The position numbers and the translations under genes are program-made. A DNA stretch of 64,000 bases from an uncultured Kiloniellaceae bacterium (GTDB taxonomy: Bacteria > Pseudomonadota > Alphaproteobacteria > Kiloniellales > Kiloniellaceae): positions 372,001 to 436,000 of the forward strand of contig CANLSF010000005.1 in assembly GCA_947493695.1 (NCBI GenBank). The letters run 5' to 3'. The notes under the pieces were generated by a model. That model was not told where the DNA came from. It ran no database searches and worked only from the letters and a program-made list of their open reading frames with translations. Shown here one piece after another: positions 1-9,224 of the stretch. The stretch's first letter is position 1; each line of letters opens with the position of its first letter.

Positions 1-105
1 GCACTCGACTGAAACGCCGAGTGACGCCACCAGGAAACTGTGCATTTCGTCGCGCTCGTCACAAAGCACGACATATCCTTCAGGGAGCTTTGCATCAATA
101 ACCAT
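1..105 (-). CDS. Hypothetical protein, N-terminal fragment (runs off the window)
   Basis: The reverse strand opens at an ATG at 105 and stays open to the window edge, giving 35 residues beginning MVIDAKLPEGYVVL. An AGGGGAG ribosome-binding site precedes the start and overlaps the stop codon of the upstream small gene (111-305), so the two are probably co-translated. I do not recognise the family from this fragment. Confidence 0.55.
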   Translation of the reverse strand, partial: MVIDAKLPEGYVVLCDERDEMHSFLVASLGVSVEC

Positions 106-110
106 GCTGA

Positions 111-305
111 TCACTCCCCTGTCGATAGGTTAAAAGATATGCGATCGAAGGCATAAATTTCCTCGAGCACACCAAACCATTCATTCGCCCAGCATGCGCT
201 GATTGCCGAATCCCGTCCCATCGTCGAAATCATGTTTTGAGCGAGTTCAGCCTGCGCGGATACCTGTACCTGGTGATCGTCCGTTTGAAGTTCTGCCAAC
301 ATCAT
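111..305 (-). CDS. Small hypothetical protein (64 aa)
   Basis: Short reverse-strand gene beginning MMLAELQTDD. The start at 305 is chosen because a purine-rich site (GGGGAGGGGCGG) lies just upstream; an open frame extending to 371 has no such site. The protein has no signal peptide or obvious membrane segment, and it contains a tryptophan-rich patch (CWANEWF) in its second half. It lies 5 nt upstream of the partial gene at 1-105 and shares its Shine-Dalgarno region, so it is the first gene of a small operon. No family recognised. Confidence 0.5.
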   Translation of the reverse strand: MMLAELQTDDHQVQVSAQAELAQNMISTMGRDSAISACWANEWFGVLEEIYAFDRISFNLSTGE

Positions 306-371
306 GCTTCCGCCCCTCCCCATACATTGAAGAATGACGAGATAAATATAAAATTTGCAGTTCAATTTCAA

Positions 372-802
372 CTAAATAATTAATTTTTATTTGAATTAAT
401 ATTTATTAAAATCCGAAATATCATTTAAATCATCCAATATTATTAATTACATAATTGATTTAAAAGAAATTTACTTTGATTATTAAGGTTAAAATGACCT
501 AGATATAAAAAGCCTCTTCTATTCGAGCATCCCTGCAAAAGACCTTTGCAACAGGGTGAGAGTCTTCCCTCATCTGCCACTTGCATAACCTTGGCGACAA
601 CACTCATACTCCGGCCAGTGACTTTTTACCGGAACAATCTGCCGTCGCTTCGGCGCCTATGTTCAGAAAGAGTGGATAACCGTTAAAGCACTTAACATTT
701 TGAGTGTCAGCACCAGGGGTTTGCAAAAACCCTGAGATGGCTCGGCGACTAAAAAGCCGACCATTTTACGGTGTCGAACACTGTAAGCGAAAGGAAACAG
801 GG
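372..802. other. Intergenic region, AT-rich left part
   Basis: No convincing gene. The first ~140 bases are markedly AT-rich compared with the surroundings and lie upstream of the leftward small-gene operon, as expected for its promoter region. The right part is the leader of the rightward TAXI gene. I see no clear terminator or structured RNA. Confidence 0.4.
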
Positions 803-1816
803 ATGACCCTACTGAGCAAATTTACCAGGACCGCAGCCATTTCCGCGGCCTTTGCCGCAGGCTTGGCCGCGTCCGCGCAGGCCCAAGACCTGAAGTTTTT
901 CACAATCGGTACTGGCGGCACCGCCTACACATACTACCCAGTCGGCGGCGTGATCGCTAACGCCATCTCCAAACCTCCCGGGTCGCGCGAATGCGGTCAA
1001 GGCGGCAGCTGTGGTGTCGACGGGTTGATTGCATCGGCGGTTTCGTCGCGCGGGTCTGTAGACAACGTAAACGCGATTATTTCCGGCTTGCGCAGCTCAG
1101 GCTTTGCTCAGTCCGATGTTGCCTATTGGGCTTACACGGGCACAGGCACAATGGAAGGCAAGGAACCCGCTAAGGATCTGCGGACAATTGCAGCCCTGTT
1201 CGAAGAGCATATCCACCTTGTGGCCCTGAAAGACAGCGGCATTAACGGCGTTGCGGACCTTAAAGGCAAGCGGGTCTCACTCGATGAGCCAGGGTCCGGC
1301 ACCTACGTCGACGCCAATCTGATCCTGGAGGCCAACGGCCTTTCGGTTTCAGACGTCGACGCAGAAGCCCTCAAGGGTGGAGCAGCCTCTGAAGCCCTTC
1401 GAAACGGCAAGATCGATGCCTTTTTCGTCGTAGCAGGCTATCCAACCGGTTCTCTGGTTGAACTGGCTTCCGCGGCTGAAATCAAACTGGTCCCGATCGA
1501 CGGAGACGGCGCGAAAGCCCTGGCCGACAAATACGGTTTCTTCGCGCAAAGTGAAATTCCGTCGGATGCCTACCCGGGCGTCGCCGCCGCCAAGACGGTT
1601 TCTGTAGGCGCGCAGTGGTTCACAAGTGCGAAGGAAGATGAGGAACTCATCTACAACATCACCAAAGCCCTGTGGAACAAGGAATCCCGTAAGCTGCTCG
1701 ACGTGGGTCATGCTAAAGGCAAGACCATCACACCAGAAACAGCCCTCACGGGTGTCGGTGTACCGCTGCATGCCGGTGCGGAGCGCTTCTACAAGGAAGC
1801 TGGCCTGATCAAGTAA
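803..1816 (+). CDS. TRAP transporter solute-binding protein, TAXI family
   Basis: Periplasmic substrate-binding subunit (337 aa) of a tripartite ATP-independent periplasmic transporter of the TAXI type. The start at 803 is preceded by AAGGAAACAGGG and gives a clean signal peptide (basic n-region, Ala-rich core, cleavage near AQAQ/D). The mature part opens with FFTIGTGGTAYTYYPVGG, typical of TAXI proteins, and continues with the GKRVSLDEPGSGT segment of the second lobe. An upstream open frame from 704 lacks these signals. The fused TRAP permease follows 308 bp downstream, so the pair forms one importer; the substrate (a carboxylate in most TRAP systems) cannot be read from the sequence. Confidence 0.93.
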   Translation: MTLLSKFTRTAAISAAFAAGLAASAQAQDLKFFTIGTGGTAYTYYPVGGVIANAISKPPGSRECGQGGSCGVDGLIASAVSSRGSVDNVNAIISGLRSSGFAQSDVAYWAYTGTGTMEGKEPAKDLRTIAALFEEHIHLVALKDSGINGVADLKGKRVSLDEPGSGTYVDANLILEANGLSVSDVDAEALKGGAASEALRNGKIDAFFVVAGYPTGSLVELASAAEIKLVPIDGDGAKALADKYGFFAQSEIPSDAYPGVAAAKTVSVGAQWFTSAKEDEELIYNITKALWNKESRKLLDVGHAKGKTITPETALTGVGVPLHAGAERFYKEAGLIK

Positions 1817-1949
1817 ACAGGTATTCGAGTCTGCTCGTTCCAGGAAACATCTGCCAGGAACGTTATGCATGCTGTTGTACAAGGGCTGGAGACCACCGCG
1901 TCCTTCCACACATTCGGCGAGAGACCGCCAGTCTTCGGCACATCGATAA

Positions 1950-1979
1950 CCCGGGCGCTCCGGCGTCCGGGTTTCTCTT
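1950..1979 (+). terminator. Stem-loop with T-rich tail between TAXI gene and permease gene
   Basis: CCCGGGCGC and GCGTCCGGG form a 9-bp stem (one G-U pair) around a TCCG loop, followed by TTTCTCTT. The position between the binding-protein and permease genes suggests partial termination that makes more binding protein than permease. The T-tract is imperfect, so leaky. Confidence 0.6.
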
Positions 1980-2124
1980 AGGGCAGGCTTCTTCCTGATG
2001 CAGGGGAAACAGGAAGACCGAAAACAAAAAGCCTGACGCGGATCGCGAAGTCAGGCCAATCGATCAAAAAAGCAAAACCAGATCTGAACCTGTTGCAGGG
2101 CAGGCTATACCGGGGGACCAAAAT

Positions 2125-4158
2125 ATGAACGCAGATCCGCAGGATAGGGATCAGCTGAGCGCGGAACAGCTCGCAGAACTTGAGCGCAAGTACGATCCGG
2201 AAACCGCATTCCGGCCGACCGGCGCCAAGATCGCCATGGTGATCACAACCGCACTCGTCGCGATGTCGGTCTATCACTTTTACGCATCCGGATTTGGCCT
2301 CATTCGAGAACTCCTGCACCGGGGCATTCACCTCGCCTTTGTGCTCGGCCTAGTCTTTTTCATGTTCTCCTACCGCCGCAGCAACTCGACCGAACCTGCG
2401 TCTGCTGCCTGGTATCGCTTCGACGGCGTCAATCTTCTCGATATCACTTTTGGCATCCTGGCCGTCGTTGCCGCCCTTTATCTTCCGTTACTGCCGCCCG
2501 AGATCGTGGCTGAACGTGTCGGAAACCCATCTGACTTCGACGTCCTGGCCGGGACCATATTGCTTGTCGTCACCCTGGAGGCAGCACGTAGATCGGTTGG
2601 ACCGACTCTGCCCATAATCGCGATCATATTCATTCTCTTTGCGATCTTCGGCCCTTACGCGCCCGGCGCATTGAAGCATGGCGGGACAAGCTGGCTTGGA
2701 CTGATCAATCATCTCTACATGACAAATCAGGGAATCTACGGCGTCGCCATTGGTGTGATGGCGCAATACGTATTCCTCTTCATTCTCTTCGGGGTGCTCG
2801 CGACACGCATCGGTCTGGGTCAGCTTTTCATTGACCTCGCCATGGTCATCGCGGGCCGTTATTCCGGTGGACCGGCAAAGGTCGCGATCTTCTCGTCTGC
2901 CTTCATGGGAACGATCTCCGGGTCTTCGATCGCCAACACCGTGACGACGGGGGCCCTGACCATTCCGGCCATGAAGCGCGTCGGATATCCGCCACACTTT
3001 GCGGGGGCAGTAGAGGCGACCGCCTCGACCGGTGGCCAGATCACGCCCCCGATCATGGGCGCTGCCGCCTTCATTATGGTGGAATACCTCGAGATCCCAC
3101 TGCGCGATATTCTGGCGGCCGCCCTCTTCCCCGCTCTGCTGCACTATTTCGGGATCTTCATCATGGTGCATCTTGAGGCCAGAAAGCTGGGCCTCAGGGG
3201 CTTGTCGGCAGAAGAACTGCCGAAGGCGGGTCTGGTGCTTCGCCAGCACTGGCTATCGATCATCCCGCTCGCCATTCTGGTCTATCTGATTCTATCCGGC
3301 CGCACGCCGGACTTCGCCGCCGTTTACGGGATTATCGCCTGTGTGGTGGTGGGCTTCTTGAACCCGGTGAACCGCCTGAACCTGACCGATCTCTGGAATT
3401 CACTTGCGGCCGGCGCCAGAAGCACGCTCGCGGTTGGCGCGGCCGCCGCGACCGTCGGCATTGTAGTCGGCGTGGTGACCCTGACGGGTGTGGGCTTCAG
3501 GCTCGGCTATGTCGTTCTGCAAACAGCAAACGATATCGGCAGTGTTATGGGCTCTGTCTGGCCGTTCAGCTACTTCACCGTTCCGCAGTGGGCACTCTTT
3601 TTCTCTCTGCTGCTGGTTGCTTTCGCCTGCATCATCATGGGCGCGGGTATTCCAACCACAGCCACCTATATCATTCTGGTCGCCGTTGCGGGCCCTGCCC
3701 TGGCCCAGCTTCAGGTCGAGCAGCTTGTTGCTCACTTCTTCGTCTTCTATTACGGCGTGCTGGCGGATATCACGCCGCCGGTTGCCCTGGCGGCTTATGC
3801 GGCGGCGGGAATAGCCGGATCAAATCCCTTCAAAACCGGCAACACTGCGTTCAGGCTTGGAATCGCCAAAGCCCTGGTGCCTTTTGTCTTCGTCTATTCC
3901 CCGGCTTTGCTGCTGGTCGCTGATGGTTTCACCTGGGCCGCCTTCGCGATCACGCTGCTGGGCGCAATGCTGGGCATCAGCGCGATGGGTGTAGCCTTCT
4001 CAGGCTTCCTGCTTGCGCCACTCAATAAACTCGAACGCTGGTGGGTTGGAGCCACTTCCTTACTGTTCATCGCGCCCGGCGTCACGACCATGCTGATCGG
4101 ATTTGTCTTTTTATCACCGGTCCTCATTCGTCAATTCCTCCAACGCAAGGCCGCCTGA
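2125..4158 (+). CDS. TRAP transporter fused permease (4TM/12TM, DctQM type)
   Basis: Inner-membrane permease of 677 aa in which the small DctQ-like and large DctM-like subunits are fused, as is usual for TAXI-type TRAP systems. After a charged N-terminus (~1-30) about 16 hydrophobic segments follow. The large domain contains the motifs FSSAFMGTISGSSIANTVTTG and MGAGIPTTATYI, characteristic of DctM/TRAP-TAXI permeases. It imports the solute delivered by the product of 803-1816 using an ion gradient. It ends before the cytochrome c' gene, with a 133-bp gap. Confidence 0.95.
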   Translation: MNADPQDRDQLSAEQLAELERKYDPETAFRPTGAKIAMVITTALVAMSVYHFYASGFGLIRELLHRGIHLAFVLGLVFFMFSYRRSNSTEPASAAWYRFDGVNLLDITFGILAVVAALYLPLLPPEIVAERVGNPSDFDVLAGTILLVVTLEAARRSVGPTLPIIAIIFILFAIFGPYAPGALKHGGTSWLGLINHLYMTNQGIYGVAIGVMAQYVFLFILFGVLATRIGLGQLFIDLAMVIAGRYSGGPAKVAIFSSAFMGTISGSSIANTVTTGALTIPAMKRVGYPPHFAGAVEATASTGGQITPPIMGAAAFIMVEYLEIPLRDILAAALFPALLHYFGIFIMVHLEARKLGLRGLSAEELPKAGLVLRQHWLSIIPLAILVYLILSGRTPDFAAVYGIIACVVVGFLNPVNRLNLTDLWNSLAAGARSTLAVGAAAATVGIVVGVVTLTGVGFRLGYVVLQTANDIGSVMGSVWPFSYFTVPQWALFFSLLLVAFACIIMGAGIPTTATYIILVAVAGPALAQLQVEQLVAHFFVFYYGVLADITPPVALAAYAAAGIAGSNPFKTGNTAFRLGIAKALVPFVFVYSPALLLVADGFTWAAFAITLLGAMLGISAMGVAFSGFLLAPLNKLERWWVGATSLLFIAPGVTTMLIGFVFLSPVLIRQFLQRKAA

Positions 4159-4291
4159 CCCCGGTTTCTCAAAAAAAATGTAAAAAAAACGCATTTGGTT
4201 GGAATAAAGCTGCGGGATCAGGTGTTGTAGTCGTGCCAGCGTTTGCCCGCGGGCAGTTTTTCGAGAGATTGGAACAACTGGAGGGATTACA

Positions 4292-4756
4292 ATGAACAAA
4301 TTGGTCAAGATAATCAGCGCATCGGCGCTTGCCGGAGCAGTAATGATTACCGGAAGCGTCATGGCCGAGACAGAGCCGGACGCCGCGATTCAATATCGCA
4401 AGGCGCTGATGTCGACCGTCGGGGGAAATATGAAAGCTTCGGCGCTGATCATTAAGGGTCAGGTCGAGCACAAGGACGCACTCGCCGCCCATGCACGCGG
4501 GATCGCCGCAGCGGCAACACTGGCCCCCGCAGCCTTTAAGCAAGATACCCACGACAAAGGCAGCGAGAAGACGACTTCCAATGCCAACGTCTGGAAGGAA
4601 TGGGACAAGTTTGCGGCTGGACTGAAAACCCTGGAGGTAGAAGCCACCAAGCTCGCCGATCTGGCAGCCAGCGGTGACATGGCAGCAGCCGGCAAACAGC
4701 TGGGTGTGGTCGGCAAAACCTGTAAAGCCTGCCACGACGCAAATCGCGATAAGTAA
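4292..4756 (+). CDS. Cytochrome c' (class II cytochrome c)
   Basis: Periplasmic haem protein of 154 aa. A signal peptide ends near VMA/ETEPD. The class II signature CKACH lies at residues 144-148, close to the C-terminus, with preceding helices rich in Ala/Lys as in four-helix-bundle cytochromes c'. These proteins bind NO or act in electron transfer. The gene faces a cytochrome b561 gene (4869-5549) across a strong terminator; this b561/c' pairing is common and suggests the two exchange electrons. The start has AACTGGAGGGATTACA upstream, a good ribosome-binding site. Confidence 0.9.
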   Translation: MNKLVKIISASALAGAVMITGSVMAETEPDAAIQYRKALMSTVGGNMKASALIIKGQVEHKDALAAHARGIAAAATLAPAAFKQDTHDKGSEKTTSNANVWKEWDKFAAGLKTLEVEATKLADLAASGDMAAAGKQLGVVGKTCKACHDANRDK

Positions 4757-4804
4757 CGCGCGGAACACTACGGACGGCTTGGTCTTATGAGCCTGATCGG
4801 CGAA

Positions 4805-4836
4805 AGGGGTGTGGTATCAACCACTCCCCTTTTTTT
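4805..4836 (+). terminator. Rho-independent terminator after cytochrome c'
   Basis: AGGGGTGTGGT pairs with ACCACTCCCCT (one mismatch) around an ATCA loop, followed directly by a run of Ts. It lies between the convergent cytochrome c' and cytochrome b561 genes and ends the rightward transcript. Confidence 0.85.
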
Positions 4837-4868
4837 CGTGGCAGCTCAGCTGTAGGACAAGCAGCCCA

Positions 4869-5549
4869 TCAGGCAAATTCGAGCAACGTCCACACCGCTG
4901 CCGCAGCCACCGCCAATCCAACTATGGCCAACCAAGTGCCGCGCAGGACAAAATGTACATCGTCGCCCGACTGCTTACGACCCGTGATCATTGGCAGGAT
5001 CAAGTTGTCCTTCTTCACGACGAGATAGAAAAAAGCGGCGGCGATGTGCAACGCAGCGCATGCCAATAACGCGTCGAACAGCGTCTTGTGAATCCCCGTC
5101 AGCCAGTCAGACGTGGACTTCGTCACCAGATGGTACAGCGGTCCTTCGGTAAAGATATCGTCGTTGGAGAAAAGTCCCGTCGAAGCCTGAGCCAGAACCA
5201 GCATCAGCAACACCAGCACCATCCAGCCACCGAGAGGATTGTGACCAAAATAGTGGTCGGCCTTACCGGCAAGCAGACGACGCGCATACCCCAGTGCCGT
5301 CACGGGCGACGTGACAAACTGCGTGAAGCGTGCAGTCGTGCTGCCAATGACACCCCAAAGCAGACGGAATAATACCAGGGTCAGGATCGCGATCCCGGAG
5401 CGCATATGCCACTCCATTTCACCCATCTCGCCGGTCAGCCAGGAAGCGCCAAGCAATGCGACGAGACACCAGTGAAAAAGCCGGGTCGGCAGATCCCAGA
5501 CAAGCACGCGTTTAGGAGTCGTTCCTTCTCTTTTCGTCATTTCGGACAT
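4869..5549 (-). CDS. Cytochrome b561 family membrane protein
   Basis: Di-haem b-type cytochrome of 226 aa with four or five hydrophobic helices. It opens with the family-typical VLVWDLPTRLFHWCLVALL (a haem-ligand His in the first helix) and has further His residues in WHMRSG, ADHYFGHNPLGG, GIHKTLFDALL and AALHIAAAFFY, compatible with two haems. The C-terminal WTLLEFA tail ends the last helix. It is convergent with the cytochrome c' gene, the likely redox partner. The precise start (5549 or an ATG a few codons later) is not certain. Confidence 0.9.
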   Translation of the reverse strand: MSEMTKREGTTPKRVLVWDLPTRLFHWCLVALLGASWLTGEMGEMEWHMRSGIAILTLVLFRLLWGVIGSTTARFTQFVTSPVTALGYARRLLAGKADHYFGHNPLGGWMVLVLLMLVLAQASTGLFSNDDIFTEGPLYHLVTKSTSDWLTGIHKTLFDALLACAALHIAAAFFYLVVKKDNLILPMITGRKQSGDDVHFVLRGTWLAIVGLAVAAAAVWTLLEFA

Positions 5550-5672
5550 ATTGAGGCATCGCCTTTCGATCCGTCACTACGCATTTTTTATTCCTAAGCA
5601 GAAACCTGTTCGCAAGCATTTTCATCACTATGTGTGGGCACGCTCACCGATCACAACAGGAGATCAGCAAGC

Positions 5673-6575
5673 CTACCCAAGCAGCAACACAAGAACGCCC
5701 CCAATTATTAGAAAAATCCCGCAAACCTCGGCGAAATTCGGACGCTCCCGGAAAAAGAAGTACGAGGCTGCGAAGGTGAAGATCAACTCAACCTGTCCCA
5801 GGGCGCGGACATAGGCCGCGTTCTGAAGGGTCATCGCGGTGAACCAGCAAGCAGAGGCCATCATGCCGCTCAAGCCCACTCCGAGCGCAATGCGCCAGGT
5901 CCGGATAACCGCCATGATCTGCCCCGGCTCTCGCACGCGCAGATAGACGGACATCGCCAGGGTCTGCATGACCGTGACGCAGGCCAAAGTGAATGCGGCC
6001 TGAATGACGACACCCTCTCCCCCCAGAGACAAGGACGCCGCACGGTAGGACACCGCCGATATACCGAAGAAAGTCCCGGACGCAATACCGATCAAAGCGG
6101 TCTTCTTAAACCAGCTCATAAGAAAGGTCTTGAGGTCGAACGCCCCTTTGGCAAGAGACAGGGCGAACACACCGGCCAGACTGATCAAAATTCCCGCGAC
6201 GGCGGCAAGGCTTAAGGGATCACTCAGAATCACGATGCCGATCAACGCCGTTTGAACGGTCTCGGTCTTCGAGTATGCCGTTCCGACCGCAAAGTTCCGA
6301 AACGAAAACAACGATACCAGAAGCGCCGTCGCGAAGATCTGCGCGGCGCCGCCGATAGACGCGTAGATCCAGAAAGAGAAATCCGGCGCTGGAATTGTGA
6401 AGCCGCCGAAGCTTGAGAGACCGCTCACGTATAGAAGCGCAAAGGGAAAAGCAAAAACAAAACGCGCGTAAGTGGCACCGGAAGTCGAAACCTGCTCCTT
6501 CATATGCTTCTGCAAAGCAGACCGAAGATTTTGCAGGAACGCCGCTAAAACGGTGATCGCAACCCAGGCTTCCAT
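5673..6575 (-). CDS. EamA/DMT-superfamily transporter
   Basis: Ten-helix drug/metabolite transporter (300 aa) with two EamA halves. The start at 6575 (MEAWVAITVLAAFLQNLRSALQK) is chosen because AGGAAAAG precedes it; an in-frame ATG 36 nt upstream has no such site and adds an unusual leader. The second half ends FTFAASYFFFRERPNFAEVCGIFLIIGGVLVLLLG, typical of EamA domains. The substrate is unknown. Stands alone, divergent from 6863-7618. Confidence 0.85.
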   Translation of the reverse strand: MEAWVAITVLAAFLQNLRSALQKHMKEQVSTSGATYARFVFAFPFALLYVSGLSSFGGFTIPAPDFSFWIYASIGGAAQIFATALLVSLFSFRNFAVGTAYSKTETVQTALIGIVILSDPLSLAAVAGILISLAGVFALSLAKGAFDLKTFLMSWFKKTALIGIASGTFFGISAVSYRAASLSLGGEGVVIQAAFTLACVTVMQTLAMSVYLRVREPGQIMAVIRTWRIALGVGLSGMMASACWFTAMTLQNAAYVRALGQVELIFTFAASYFFFRERPNFAEVCGIFLIIGGVLVLLLG

Positions 6576-6862
6576 AACCGCTTTTCCTATCACCGAGATG
6601 AGCAACCGCACGCGGTCGACCGCAGACTGCCCGGCGATCCCGCTCTATGCAATCAATAGCTAAACTCGCTTTGCGGACCCCCGTCGTGCCAGACGCATTA
6701 CGCTTCAAGTCTCAGCCAAAACCACACAGAAAAATCATCCTATACGTGTAAATATTATTATAATTCAATCAAAGGACATTAATTTTCTCGCTCAAGATGA
6801 AGAATAATATTTTAAAAAGCCCTATAATGGAAATGTTGTGCATATATTAACAGGAGAAAATC

Positions 6863-7618
6863 ATGACAACCGTTAGTAATAGCTTCCGCAATCAAATCGA
6901 ACTTAAATTTGGCCCCCGGATACTTCTGGATCGTTTCTTCGCAGCCGCAGAGAAGACAGCCGACGATCATGGTCTGATTTTGTCGATTGAAACCGACTTT
7001 GAAGAGCTTCTGGCATTTAACAGAACCCAGACCGCAACCTGGTACCCCCTCACACCGATGTATGATCCAAGAGTTAACCGAATGTCCCCCGAGACCTCAT
7101 TCTGGATTTCCGGACGGGATCATCGCGGCGACATTGTCGCGACCCAGTGCGCTCGCTTCTACGACTGGACAGGGACCAACTTCAAGGTTGAATTCGAATC
7201 GCTCAGACTTGCATATGAACATCCGGACGCCGTGATGTTCCCGGAAGAGCTGGCGATTTGCGAAGCGTCGTCCGCGACGGCGATCACCGGACCGGTCTGT
7301 TTCAGTGGCGCTGCATGGTACCGGCCAGACTATCGGGGCACAGGGCTATCGTCATTTTTACCCCGTATCTCGAGAGCATTGGCCTACAATAACTGGAACA
7401 CACAATACACCTACAGCTTCATCGAACCCAAGCTCGCGGCAAAAGGCGTTGCCGCGCGATACGGTTACACCAACGTCGAGGCCGGTGTCGAGTGGCTCAA
7501 TTCCTTCAGAGGCAGTTGCTCATTCTGCCTTCTGTGGATGCACAGAGATCAGTTATTGGCCGACATGCAGTGGTGGACACAGCAGCAAGTCGATACGCAA
7601 GAGTCTCTTTTCGCGTAA
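6863..7618 (+). CDS. Putative GNAT-fold acetyltransferase-like protein
   Basis: A 251-aa soluble protein that I do not recognise as a named family. RPDYRGTGLSSFLPRISRAL (around residues 153-172) resembles the acetyl-CoA-binding R-G-x-G-L motif of GNAT enzymes. The following AAKGVAARYGYTNVE resembles the usual A..Y/F-G-Y/F ending of the fold. The N-terminal half is Trp/Tyr-rich and has no known signature. The start has CAGGAGAAAATC just upstream. It sits alone between divergent and convergent neighbours, so context gives no substrate. GNAT assignment is inference from these two motifs. Confidence 0.6.
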   Translation: MTTVSNSFRNQIELKFGPRILLDRFFAAAEKTADDHGLILSIETDFEELLAFNRTQTATWYPLTPMYDPRVNRMSPETSFWISGRDHRGDIVATQCARFYDWTGTNFKVEFESLRLAYEHPDAVMFPEELAICEASSATAITGPVCFSGAAWYRPDYRGTGLSSFLPRISRALAYNNWNTQYTYSFIEPKLAAKGVAARYGYTNVEAGVEWLNSFRGSCSFCLLWMHRDQLLADMQWWTQQQVDTQESLFA

Positions 7619-7892
7619 GGCATGAACAGCTTTCACTGAAACAGTGAAAAGCGTGATGCGTCTCGAGGATACATTGCCTGAAGAGGCCTCACGTTCTTAA
7701 TGAGACTTTCTACTGCGGCTGAAGCAGATTTGGCGGCAGGCAACCAAAAAAAAACCAAACCGGCACAAGAACCACACTTACAGTATTGGGAATATCAGCG
7801 AAAACTTTGCTCCGCCGTCAGGCGAAAATTCCAAGTAGGTACATAATTTATATTTTAAAACTTACAGGTAGATCCAAGCACCTAACGGCGGC

Positions 7893-9110
7893 TTACTTTT
7901 CATTGCGAGCGTCCGCGATCATACGCAATAGCCTGGCAAACTCGCGTCGTGTTACAAATCTGTCCTCGGCACAGAAGTCAGCCATTCCTTCCGTCGGCTT
8001 TTGACACGATAATATAAGCCTCTCAAGCGCCACCTCAGGCTCAAGACCGTTGTTTTGAACAAGACCGAAGAACCGCCGGCGAAACTCAGTCGTATCGGAT
8101 TGATGCACAATCACTGTTCGCCACTTCGGAATTATCAACAAAGCCTGATGACCAAAGCCCCACGCCCAGAACGAGTTTGCAGGCAAACCATTTTCCTGAT
8201 CTGGTATCCACCAGAGAAGTCCCTGTGCCTTTCTCAGCCCTGAATTGCCGGTATCCACGGCTTCGGCGTTAATCCGCTCGACCCAGGCGCTCGAGATAAT
8301 ACGCCGCCCCTCCAACGTCCCTTTACCCAGGTAGAGCTGACCGAACCGGACCAGATCGCGCGCTGACATGCGAAACATTGCCGCTTTGTGCCGCGAGCGC
8401 TCGGGGGCAAGCAAATAAGAAACATCCTCGCGGACAAAATCCTGCATACCAACCGGATCCGCTATCCCCGATTTAAATGCCTCGGCGATAGACATGCCTG
8501 TCTGTCGTTCAAAGATCGTCGTCAGGGCATTGTAGTCCCAATTGTTGTAGGCCCAGATCTCTCCGGGCACATTCGCCTCATCCCCCAGCCGACGGTTTTT
8601 ATCTGCGATCAGGCCTGCCTCTGCGGCGGCAGGATGGTTGATGCCTGAGACGCTTTTGAGAAGATGGTGAACCGTCGCCGTCTTTTGCAGCGCGGTCAGA
8701 GGTAGCGGCGAATCATCGACACCAAGCTCCCGCAACGTGGCCTCAAGGCCGATGCGCCGCGCACCGGCGCCAATGTGCTGGCCGACCAACGCACTGAGAA
8801 ACACCTTACGAATGGAATGGACGTGATAGCGTTCTTCAATGTTACCAAAAGCGCCGAGAGTTTGACCGTCCGTGACAATCATCAACGCATCTGTGCTCAG
8901 CGAGGCGGCATATGCAAAGACTTCATCGAGACGGGCGGAATCCCAGCCAAGCGACTCGCCCTCAGACGGCGATAGCCGCAGGGTCTCGCCCGCCTTCGCT
9001 TCTGCCTTTACCAGGAAGGCGCTTGCCAAGCCAATCAGAACCAAAGCGCCAAGCGTGACAACCCAGAGCTTCACCAGAACGCGGTTTCTAAAAAGCTTGC
9101 GACAAAGCAT
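7893..9110 (-). CDS. Serine hydrolase of the beta-lactamase/transpeptidase-like fold
   Basis: Membrane-anchored or secreted hydrolase (405 aa). An N-terminal hydrophobic helix (residues ~15-35) is followed by a class C beta-lactamase-type domain with the nucleophile motif SIRK in HSIRKVFLSALVG and the YNN motif in WAYNNWDYNALT, plus a late GFGHQALLI segment where the third motif is expected. Such proteins are esterases or peptidases rather than true beta-lactamases. The start at 9110 follows AGAAGGT. An extension of the frame to 9188 is non-coding in style. It lies 114 bp downstream of pspC and could be read through from the psp operon. Confidence 0.85.
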   Translation of the reverse strand: MLCRKLFRNRVLVKLWVVTLGALVLIGLASAFLVKAEAKAGETLRLSPSEGESLGWDSARLDEVFAYAASLSTDALMIVTDGQTLGAFGNIEERYHVHSIRKVFLSALVGQHIGAGARRIGLEATLRELGVDDSPLPLTALQKTATVHHLLKSVSGINHPAAAEAGLIADKNRRLGDEANVPGEIWAYNNWDYNALTTIFERQTGMSIAEAFKSGIADPVGMQDFVREDVSYLLAPERSRHKAAMFRMSARDLVRFGQLYLGKGTLEGRRIISSAWVERINAEAVDTGNSGLRKAQGLLWWIPDQENGLPANSFWAWGFGHQALLIIPKWRTVIVHQSDTTEFRRRFFGLVQNNGLEPEVALERLILSCQKPTEGMADFCAEDRFVTRREFARLLRMIADARNEK

Positions 9111-9224
9111 GAGCCTGGACCTTCTTTCTGAAAAGAACGCACAAAACCGGACCGGCTCGGACGGCGAACGCCGTGGAACCTGGTACAACCGCAGCTGACT
9201 GAAACGATATTAAATGGCGGATTC

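Noticed and set aside
2488-3249. Long reverse open frame opposite the TRAP permease gene
   Set aside because: The forward-strand permease has clear motifs throughout; the reverse frame has no domain and a shadow-type composition.
7626-7651. Inverted repeat GCTTTCACTG / CAGTGAAAAGC after the GNAT-like gene
   Set aside because: Hairpin has a bulge and no T-tract, so a terminator call is not justified.
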